Source: Clostridia bacterium
GTDB taxonomy: Bacteria; Bacillota; Clostridia; Lachnospirales; Bianqueaceae
NCBI GenBank assembly: GCA_900764045.1
Contig: CAAFMN010000041.1
Coordinates: 1 to 19,458 of the forward strand
DNA length: 19,458 nucleotides
Direction of reading: 5' to 3'
Position numbers and translations under genes: made by a program. Positions 14,603-19,458 of this stretch are shown here, piece after piece (the stretch's first letter is position 1; each line of letters opens with the position of its first letter). The notes beneath the pieces were generated by a model, which was not told where the DNA came from, ran no database searches, and saw only the letters and a program-made list of their open reading frames with translations.

Positions 14603-14640
14603 CGGTAGAACGGTAGAATTCCTTGCTCTACCGATAGAGC
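14603..14640. repeat. overlapping direct and inverted repeats upstream of degV
   Basis: CGGTAGAA occurs twice in tandem (14603-14610, 14611-14618). CGGTAGA at 14611-14617 is also inverted as TCTACCG (14627-14633), and GCTCTA-CCGA-TAGAGC (14625-14640) is a perfect 6+6 palindrome. The cluster lies 33 bases before the degV -35 hexamer. It could be an operator or a decayed mobile end; function unknown. Confidence 0.6.
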
Positions 14641-14672
14641 GAAATGATTATAGTGTAGAAAACAGCCGTAGC

Positions 14673-14701
14673 TTGAGTTATCCCGGATGATCGCATATAC
14701 T
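14673..14701 (+). promoter_or_regulatory. promoter of degV
   Basis: TTGAGT (14673-14678), 17 bases, TATACT (14696-14701). The start near 14708 precedes the ribosome site at 14722. It also rules out the upstream in-frame ATG at 14687, which would lie inside the promoter. Confidence 0.7.
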
Positions 14702-14734
14702 AAAGCCAATTTCGATCTAAAAAGGAGAAAGCTC

Positions 14735-15613
14735 ATGTCTTATGCTATTGTAACCGACTCAACTGCCAATCTGAACGCGAAACAATTAGAGGAAAATAAT
14801 ATAATCGCGATTCCATTTCCTTACTTTTTAAATGGACAGGAGCAAAGCTGGCAGGACCTAGACAGCTTTGACGCCAAACAATATTATGACGCCATCCGAA
14901 GCGGCGCGAAAGTCACCACTTCCCAGATCAATCCTCAGGGTTATATCGACAGTATGCAGCCGATACTGGAGTCCGGCGAAGATATCCTTTTTATCGGGAT
15001 AGCCTCCGGGATAAGCGGTGCCTATGCCTCGGCGGAAATGGCGAGAAAGCAATTGCTGGAAGAATATCCGGAACGTAGGATCGAACTGATCGACAGTAAG
15101 GGCGCCGGGTTGGGAGAAGGACTGCTGGTCTTAAAGGCCGCCAAGTGCCGCCTGAACGGAATGGAGTTACAGGAAACCGCCGAGAGGCTGCTTTCTGTTC
15201 GCGAACGGATCTATCAGGTATTTATCGTGGATGATCTGATGCATCTTCGACGAACCGGAAGACTATCCAATATAAATGCTATCGTAGGCTCGGTGCTTGG
15301 AATCAAGCCATTGTTAAAAGGAAATGAGAACGGCAAGATAGTTGCTTTTGAAAAAATCCGAGGAAGAAAGAAAGCCATAAGGGCAATGGCTGAGAAATAT
15401 TTTACCCTGGCTCAAAATCCGACGCATCAGACCATCGGCATCTCACATGCCGACTGTGAAGAGGATGCCAAATATCTGGCAAGTCTGCTGCAGGAAAAGC
15501 TAGCGCCAAAAGAAATCATTCTGGCGAAGCACGAGCCTGCCACCGGCTCGCATATCGGCCCTGGCGCGCTGGCTCTTTTCTTTGAAGGAGACAATGATGT
15601 GCGTTACAAATAA
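14735..15613 (+). CDS. DegV-family fatty-acid-binding protein (FakB-like)
   Basis: A 292-residue cytoplasmic protein. FakB proteins hold a free fatty acid for phosphorylation by the kinase FakA, feeding host or environmental fatty acids into phospholipids. Family marks are the start YAIVTDSTANL (3-13), TTSQINP (61-67), IASGISGAY (89-97), the region DDLMHLRRTGRLSN, and the end TGSHIGPGALALFF. Length is normal (280-290). Start ATG 14735 has AAGGAG 7 bases upstream; 16 codons of open frame before it are discarded because of the promoter and lack of a ribosome site. No FakA is nearby, and it is flanked by its own promoter and terminator, so it is a single-gene unit. Confidence 0.93.
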   Translation: MSYAIVTDSTANLNAKQLEENNIIAIPFPYFLNGQEQSWQDLDSFDAKQYYDAIRSGAKVTTSQINPQGYIDSMQPILESGEDILFIGIASGISGAYASAEMARKQLLEEYPERRIELIDSKGAGLGEGLLVLKAAKCRLNGMELQETAERLLSVRERIYQVFIVDDLMHLRRTGRLSNINAIVGSVLGIKPLLKGNENGKIVAFEKIRGRKKAIRAMAEKYFTLAQNPTHQTIGISHADCEEDAKYLASLLQEKLAPKEIILAKHEPATGSHIGPGALALFFEGDNDVRYK

Positions 15614-15651
15614 CAGATGATTATTATTGAGGTCATGGATAGGTAAATATG

Positions 15652-15700
15652 GCGGGATGGGAGGGCTTGACCTCTTGTCCCGCTAAAAAATATATTTTTT
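15652..15700 (+). terminator. probable terminator after degV
   Basis: GCGGGA (15652-15657) pairs with TCCCGC (15678-15683), with an inner GAGG/CCTC pairing (15661-15664, 15671-15674). It is followed by A-rich bases and then TATATTTTTTTT (15691-15702). The stem has internal mismatches, so strength is uncertain. Confidence 0.55.
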
Positions 15701-15730
15701 TTGAAACCAATTGGGGAAAAACGGTACATA
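15701..15730 (+). promoter_or_regulatory. possible promoter of the sigma/serpin-like operon
   Basis: TTGAAA (15701-15706), 18 bases, TACATA (15725-15730), 32 bases before the sigma gene ATG. The -10 is weak and the -35 abuts the degV terminator. An autoregulated ECF-type promoter was not recognised. Confidence 0.35.
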
Positions 15731-15761
15731 TTCAGTGTAAGGCCGGAAGGGAGGGGACGAC

Positions 15762-16319
15762 ATGGAGGACGAAGAGATCATCGAGCTGTTCTGGTCGAGG
15801 GATGAAGAAGCAGTGACGAGTGTACAGGCCGGCTACGGAAAGATGTGCGCACAGGTTGCAGGCAACATTCTCAACGATGAAGAGGATGTACGGGAGTGCC
15901 TCAACGATGTCTGGCTGGCGCTGTGGAATCGGATTCCTCCGGAACGCCCCCGGATCCTGCCTGCCTATATTCGGCGGGTTGTGCGGAATCTCGCGCTTAA
16001 GAGGTACCGCTATAATCAGGCAGGCAAGCGCTGCGAACAGGTGGAGGAGTCATTGGAGGAGCTGGAGGGAATGCTGTGCGCGCCGGAGACCGTTGAGACG
16101 GCATATGATGCCAAGGAACTGGCGCGTTACATCAGCAGCTTTGTACGTTCTCTGCCGCGGGAAAAGGGGGATCTCTTTATCCGCAGGTATTGGTATTTTG
16201 ATTCTGTTGAGCAATTGGCCCATGACTTTGGGATGAGTCAGGGGAGAGTCAAAACCATGTTGTTTCGTATGCGCGGTCAATTGAAGGCGGCCTTACGGAA
16301 GGAGGGGTATACGCTATGA
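15762..16319 (+). CDS. sigma-70 family RNA polymerase sigma factor (ECF-like)
   Basis: A 185-residue alternative sigma factor with only regions 2 and 4. Region 2 covers about 8-80 (AGNILNDEEDVRECLNDVWLALW is the family helix; YIRRVVRNLALKRYR follows as -10 recognition). Region 4 covers about 125-180 with the HTH SVEQLAHDFGMSQGRVKTMLFRMRGQLK. GGGAGGGG lies a few bases before the ATG. The last codons overlap the next gene by ATGA, so sigma and its membrane partner are made together, the usual arrangement for a sigma factor and its inhibitor. Target promoter sequence is unknown. Confidence 0.92.
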   Translation: MEDEEIIELFWSRDEEAVTSVQAGYGKMCAQVAGNILNDEEDVRECLNDVWLALWNRIPPERPRILPAYIRRVVRNLALKRYRYNQAGKRCEQVEESLEELEGMLCAPETVETAYDAKELARYISSFVRSLPREKGDLFIRRYWYFDSVEQLAHDFGMSQGRVKTMLFRMRGQLKAALRKEGYTL

Positions 16320-17203
16320 AGAGGGAAGACCTGGAGCAAGCTCTGGAATTGCTGGATGACGACCTGATTGAGAGGGCAGGGAATCGGACCGGAAGCCGTA
16401 GAGGGAACGGCTTCCGGTATCTGGCGATCGCGGCTTGTCTGGTGTTGGTTCTGACCGGAGTATGGGGGCTGGAGCGTAAAAATACAGCATCCAATGATAT
16501 GACGGTAGAGGGCGCGGCGGATCTCGCTCGGATGGAGTGTGCCCCCATGGCTCAGGAAGCGGTTTATAAGGATGTGGGCAGCAAATCGGAATTCGTATAT
16601 GCGTCTGCCTCCGAGGTTCTGAGGGGAGCCTCGGACAATAGAGCGTATAGTCCGGAGGAAATGTATTATGGACTGGAATCCGAGAATCCGGGGACCCATA
16701 CGATCTGCTATGATGCGGACTGGACAGCAGCTTTGGAAGAGCCGGGTACGAGGGAGAGCATATTTGTGCGTGAAGACGGAACCGATGAGACAGTGTCCTG
16801 CGTCGTTGGACGTAGTGTTTCTCGGATCAGAGAGGGAGAGGGATATATATCCGGGAGACTGAAGCTGGCGGCCGGAGAAGTTGTGTTTGTCCTGCCGGCG
16901 GAAGCCGGCGGTATCCAGAGCATTTTGGAAGATCCGTGGGCTTTGAGAGAAGCGATCGAAGGGGAAGAAGGACAGGAGTATACCGTGAGATGGGAGATTC
17001 CCAGCTTTTCCTATCAGGGAGAGGTGAAATATGGCGAGGTCTGCCAGAGGATTTATATTAGTGTAGATTGGGGAGAAGCCGCCAACAGTCCTCATATATC
17101 AGAAACGGAGTATACCATGGAGCTGAACCGTCCCTTTATCTATGCGGTGCGGGACACAGAGGGGGAAGTCTTGTTTATCGGAGTCTGCATGGACCCTGCT
17201 TGA
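16316..17203 (+). CDS. single-pass membrane protein with shortened serpin-like external domain; putative anti-sigma partner
   Basis: A 295-residue protein. Residues 1-33 are a charged cytoplasmic segment that may bind the sigma factor; 34-51 (YLAIAACLVLVLTGVWGL) is one membrane helix; the rest lies outside. The external part follows the serpin order: NRAYSPEEMYYGL (108-120) like the start of helix B; ICYDADWTAALEEPGTRESIF (130-150) like strand 3A and after; LPAEAGGIQSILED (193-206); IPSFSYQGEVKYGEV (228-242); a hinge-like VDWGEAANSP (250-259); and MELNRPFIYAV (268-278), which fits the serpin signature pattern as I remember it, then GEVLFIGVCMDP. About 100 or more residues of a normal serpin (350-400) are missing, mainly helices C-F and a piece before the hinge, and the reactive loop is short. 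No zinc-finger anti-sigma motif is present. Its role as anti-sigma is from position only. Confidence 0.7.
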   Translation: MKREDLEQALELLDDDLIERAGNRTGSRRGNGFRYLAIAACLVLVLTGVWGLERKNTASNDMTVEGAADLARMECAPMAQEAVYKDVGSKSEFVYASASEVLRGASDNRAYSPEEMYYGLESENPGTHTICYDADWTAALEEPGTRESIFVREDGTDETVSCVVGRSVSRIREGEGYISGRLKLAAGEVVFVLPAEAGGIQSILEDPWALREAIEGEEGQEYTVRWEIPSFSYQGEVKYGEVCQRIYISVDWGEAANSPHISETEYTMELNRPFIYAVRDTEGEVLFIGVCMDPA

Positions 17204-17228
17204 CAGAGCCTGCCGGATGCGTTATAGT
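17200..17228 (+). promoter_or_regulatory. promoter of the nudix-spx-nifS operon
   Basis: TTGACA (17200-17205), 17 bases, TATAGT (17223-17228). The -35 overlaps the TGA stop of the serpin-like gene (17201-17203). The start near 17235 leaves a 24-base leader with GGGAGGTG. Confidence 0.85.
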
Positions 17229-17258
17229 ATAAGCATCTGAGACGGGAGGTGTGGCAGT

Positions 17259-17648
17259 ATGACAGAAGTAGTGGCAGCGCTGATATGGGATGGACGGCGT
17301 TTTCTGATCTGCCAGCGGCCAGCAAACAAAGCAAGAGGAATGATGTGGGAGTTTGCGGGAGGCAAGGTAGAACGCGGAGAGACACCGGAGCAGGCGCTGA
17401 TCCGGGAGTGCCGGGAGGAGCTTGCGATTACATTGTCCGTGGGGGATATTTTTATGGAGGTAGTCCATGAATATCCGGATATTACTGTACATCTGACACT
17501 GTTTCAGGCCAGAATCGCGGAAGGAACACCGCAGATGCTGGAGCATCATGACATGCGGTGGATCACGCCGGAGGAGATCGGACAATATGAATTTTGTCCG
17601 GCAGATAAGGCAATTCTTCAGCAGATTATCCGGAGGTATGGATTATGA
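17259..17648 (+). CDS. Nudix hydrolase, MutT-like
   Basis: A 129-residue enzyme that hydrolyses nucleoside diphosphate-linked compounds; MutT members clear 8-oxo-dGTP from the nucleotide pool. The Nudix box runs at 35-57 (GKVERGE, RECREELAI); the metal-binding glutamates REE are kept, while the late consensus Gly is Ala. The stretch RFLICQRPANKARGMMWEF just before it matches MutT/MutT-like proteins. Length fits MutT (about 130). The ATG has GGAGG 9 bases upstream, and the stop overlaps the next start by ATGA. Substrate is inferred from family only. Confidence 0.88.
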   Translation: MTEVVAALIWDGRRFLICQRPANKARGMMWEFAGGKVERGETPEQALIRECREELAITLSVGDIFMEVVHEYPDITVHLTLFQARIAEGTPQMLEHHDMRWITPEEIGQYEFCPADKAILQQIIRRYGL

Positions 17649-17992
17649 CCCAGTTCATTGAATATCCGCCCTGCAGCACCTGTAAAAAGGCAAAACAGTG
17701 GCTGGAGGAGCAGGGCGTTCAATATGCGGAACGCAACATCAAAGAGCAGAACCCAACTTATGAAGAGCTAAAAGAATGGCATGAGCAGAGCGGCTTGCCG
17801 TTGAAGCGATTTTTTAATACCAGCGGATTGCTGTACAAATCCCTGCACTTAAAAGAAAGGCTTCCGGAGATGAGCGAAGAGGAGCAGCTGCGTCTTCTCG
17901 CGACAGACGGGATGCTGGTCAAGCGGCCGATTCTGATCACGGATCAGGGGCTGCACATAGGATTTAAGGCGGAGGAGTGGATGCGGGGATGA
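17645..17992 (+). CDS. Spx/ArsC-like thioredoxin-fold protein
   Basis: A 115-residue protein of the ArsC/Spx/YffB family. Near the start is CSTC (Cys10, Cys13), the redox CxxC of Spx-type members, followed by KKAKQWLEEQGVQY. LLATDGMLVKRPILI (84-98) is the conserved second half with Arg94. In Bacillus, Spx reads disulfide stress and steers RNA polymerase; other members are arsenate reductases or unknown. Which applies cannot be told here, but CxxC fits Spx-type better than single-Cys arsenate reductases. Start and stop overlap both neighbours by ATGA, so it is made with the Nudix hydrolase and cysteine desulfurase. Confidence 0.9.
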   Translation: MTQFIEYPPCSTCKKAKQWLEEQGVQYAERNIKEQNPTYEELKEWHEQSGLPLKRFFNTSGLLYKSLHLKERLPEMSEEEQLRLLATDGMLVKRPILITDQGLHIGFKAEEWMRG

Positions 17993-19149
17993 GCATTATC
18001 TATGCGGATAATGCGGCCACAACCCGCATGTGCAGACCAGCGATCGATGCTGCCGTGGCATGCATGGAAGATGTCTATGGCAATCCGTCCAGCCCGCATA
18101 CCGTGGGGCAGTGTGCGGCAGCCACACTAAATTCCGCAAGAGAAAAGATAGCGGCATGTCTTGGATGTGAGCCGCGGGAGATTTATTTTACCTCCGGCGG
18201 CAGCGAATCGGACAATCAGGCGATCCTCTCAGCGGCGGCCACAGGCGCGCGGCAAGGGAAAAAACACATTTTGTCCACAGCGTTTGAGCATCACGCCGTA
18301 CTGCATACCCTGGAACGGCTGCAAAAAGAAGGGTTTGAGGTCGAGCTACTGGATGTCGGTCCCATGGGAACAGTTACGCCGAAGCAGGTAGAGCAGGCGA
18401 TACGGAACGATACCTGTCTGGTATCGGTGATGTATGCCAATAATGAGGTCGGCTCTATATTGCCGATTCCGGAGATCGCTGCAATCTGCCGCGGGCAGGG
18501 AGTTCCATTCCATACGGATGCGGTTCAGGCGGTAGGGCATCTTCCTATCCATATCCGAGAGCAGCAGATCGATTTGCTGTCATTGTCCGCACATAAGTTT
18601 CATGGCCCCAAAGGAATTGGGGTCCTGTATGCGAAGAGGGGATTCCCGTTGATAAGCCTTATTACAGGAGGCGCCCAAGAACGGGGAAAGCGTGCGGGTA
18701 CGGAAAATCTTCCGGCGATCGCGGGAATGGCAGCAGCACTGGAAGAGGCCTGCGCTCATATGCGGGAAAATACGGAAAAAGTGCGTCATTTAAGAAATCA
18801 GCTGATACAGGGGCTTTCGGAGATTCCGGGGGCTGTGCTGGACGGTGATCCGGAGAAGCGGCTGCCGGGGAATGTTCATTTTTGTTTTCCTGGAGTGGAT
18901 GGCGAGAGCCTGCTGCTCCTGCTGGACTCTATGGGAATTTGCGCGTCGGCTGGATCGGCTTGCGCATCTGGGTCATTGGAACCAAGCCATGTCCTTTTGG
19001 CTATCGGCCGGGATCATGAGACGGCGAAGGGGGCGCTCCGTTTAAGCTTAAGCGAGGAGAACAACGAACAAGAGATTCAATATATGCTGCGGAAAATACC
19101 GGAAGCGGTAGCGAGATTACGCAATCATGACTACCGGCTAAGCCGGTAG
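17989..19149 (+). CDS. cysteine desulfurase, NifS/IscS-like (3' end altered by IS)
   Basis: A 386-residue PLP enzyme that takes sulfur from cysteine and passes it as persulfide for Fe-S clusters or tRNA thiolation. Seen: YADNAATT (5-12), FEHHAVLH (99-106), HTDAVQAVGH (175-184), the PLP lysine in SAHKFHGPKG (Lys203) and the active Cys in SAGSACASGS (Cys325). ATG 17989 overlaps the preceding stop (ATGA); an in-frame GTG at 17977 is the alternative, with GGAGGAG too close to it. The final residues YRLSR and the TAG stop are read from the first palindrome of an IS200/IS605 end, so the natural C-terminus is replaced; the loss is only a few residues and activity should remain. In relatives thiI often follows; the IS would separate it. 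Confidence 0.92.
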   Translation: MSIIYADNAATTRMCRPAIDAAVACMEDVYGNPSSPHTVGQCAAATLNSAREKIAACLGCEPREIYFTSGGSESDNQAILSAAATGARQGKKHILSTAFEHHAVLHTLERLQKEGFEVELLDVGPMGTVTPKQVEQAIRNDTCLVSVMYANNEVGSILPIPEIAAICRGQGVPFHTDAVQAVGHLPIHIREQQIDLLSLSAHKFHGPKGIGVLYAKRGFPLISLITGGAQERGKRAGTENLPAIAGMAAALEEACAHMRENTEKVRHLRNQLIQGLSEIPGAVLDGDPEKRLPGNVHFCFPGVDGESLLLLLDSMGICASAGSACASGSLEPSHVLLAIGRDHETAKGALRLSLSEENNEQEIQYMLRKIPEAVARLRNHDYRLSR

Positions 19150-19251
19150 TTTGCTCTGCGGCTATAAGCCGCTGTTACTGGCTGGACTGAAAGTCCACTG
19201 AATAAATCTGCCAACCGCAAGCGGACTCTTAGCTACCGCTAAAGCGGTTGG
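19130..19251. repeat. hairpin array at the IS200/IS605 right end
   Basis: In 122 bases there are ACTACCGGCT-A-AGCCGGTAGT (19130-19150), GCGGCT-ATA-AGCCGC (19158-19172), TGGACT-GAA-AGTCCA (19183-19197), and CCAACCGC (19211-19218) pairing with GCGGTTGG (19244-19251). The last encloses alternative stems CCGC-AA-GCGG (19215-19224) and CCGCT-AA-AGCGG (19236-19247). The first palindrome supplies the stop codon of the desulfurase gene. Confidence 0.85.
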
Positions 19252-19260
19252 TTATTTTTT
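19211..19260 (+). terminator. hairpin able to end the nudix-spx-nifS transcript
   Basis: The outer 8-bp stem CCAACCGC/GCGGTTGG is followed on the plus strand by TTATTTTTT (19252-19260). It belongs to the IS end, so the operon now stops at a borrowed terminator. Confidence 0.5.
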
Positions 19261-19458
19261 GCTTGTCTTTACTGGCTCACCCGTAAACGGGTCTACCAAT
19301 TCTTTTATACTCATTTATTCATACGCTAAATCTTCTTGCAGTTGATTCCGTATATATTCTGCTATCGCCCTCTTGTTCTTTCCTACTGTATCTACATAAT
19401 ACCCTCTACACCAAAACTCTCGATTTCCGTATCGATATTTTAGATTTGCGTGTTTATC
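19252..19458 (-). pseudogene. IS200/IS605 TnpA (Y1 transposase), C-terminal part, probable late nonsense
   Basis: From the window edge the minus strand reads 47 codons (KYRYGNREFWCRGYYVDTVG, then AIAEYIRNQLQED) and stops at TAA 19315-19317. The same frame resumes directly with MSIKELVDPFTGEPVK and ends at TAA 19252-19254, as expected for the full protein, so a CAA to TAA change is likely. The catalytic Tyr candidate in AEYIRNQ lies before the early stop, so the shorter protein might still work. Most of the gene is outside the window. Confidence 0.75.

Larger units (their letters stand above)
19124..19458 (-). mobile_element. IS200/IS605-family element, right end (rest outside window)
   Basis: The minus strand holds the last part of a TnpA-type Y1 transposase followed by a chain of hairpins that ends inside the cysteine desulfurase gene. 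Such subterminal hairpins, rather than inverted repeats, mark the ends of this family. The left end lies beyond the window. The exact boundary is not visible; it should lie a few bases beyond the palindrome at 19130-19150. Confidence 0.8.

Noticed and set aside
14623..14654. Promoter TTGCTC/TATAGT with 20-base spacer around the palindrome, MerR style
   Set aside because: The hexamers are poor, the spacing long, and a better promoter with 17-base spacing lies just downstream; no MerR-type gene is present.
14687..14689. ATG as an upstream start for degV
   Set aside because: It lies between the -35 and -10 elements and lacks a ribosome site, while ATG 14735 has AAGGAG and matches the DegV family start.
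16277..17095. 272-residue minus-strand open frame opposite the serpin-like gene
   Set aside because: Antisense shadow; the plus strand frame is coupled to the sigma gene and shows ordered motifs, the minus frame shows none.
19130..19251. Repeated hairpins as a CRISPR array or tRNA cluster
   Set aside because: The stems differ in sequence and have no regular repeat-spacer order, and no tRNA cloverleaf can be drawn; they fit an IS200/IS605 end.

Overview
The window looks like chromosomal DNA of a low-to-mid GC Gram-positive anaerobe of the class Clostridia, most likely a gut Lachnospiraceae. The reasons are strong AGGAGG-type ribosome binding sites, TTGACA/TATAAT promoters, a CIRCE/HrcA heat-shock operator, a glycine riboswitch on an AGCS symporter, a MurT/GatD pair, a small Cys-rich protein typical of this group, and a sigma factor paired with a single-pass membrane protein. 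This is inferred from gene style; no rRNA or tRNA is present to test it.

Layout. (1) 1-1094: right part of a decayed IS3-family (IS150-like) element. (2) 1120-1676: an Hsp20 chaperone on the minus strand with a sigma-A promoter overlapped by CIRCE. (3) 1810-3451: promoter, single-aptamer glycine riboswitch, AGCS Na+/amino-acid symporter and a terminator shared with the convergent genes. (4) 3455-5619: minus-strand murT-gatD operon (lipid II amidation family) whose GatD lacks the catalytic Cys and His. (5) 5655-14587: a seven-gene plus-strand cluster: GH106-like and GH95 glycosidases, a MocR regulator, an aldo/keto reductase with ferredoxin-like tail, a membrane-anchored lipoprotein-like protein of unknown function, a 56-aa Cys-rich protein and an XRE-HTH/four-TM protein. 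Gaps are from -4 to +19 bases, so it is probably one transcription unit ending at a terminator. (6) 14603-15700: a repeat cluster and a DegV fatty-acid-binding protein with its own promoter and terminator. (7) 15762-17203: a sigma factor overlapping by ATGA a one-TM protein whose external part reads as a shortened serpin. (8) 17200-19149: Nudix hydrolase, Spx/ArsC-like protein and NifS-like cysteine desulfurase, all overlapping. (9) 19124-19458: the right end of an IS200/IS605 element on the minus strand, inserted into the very end of the cysteine desulfurase gene and supplying its stop codon.

How the genes work together. Cluster (5) looks like cytoplasmic breakdown of a fucose/rhamnose-type glycan fragment with its own regulator; no transporter or signal peptide is present for either glycosidase, so uptake must be encoded elsewhere. 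The most unusual items are the sigma factor/mini-serpin pair (7) and the catalytically degenerate GatD with its full-length MurT (4).
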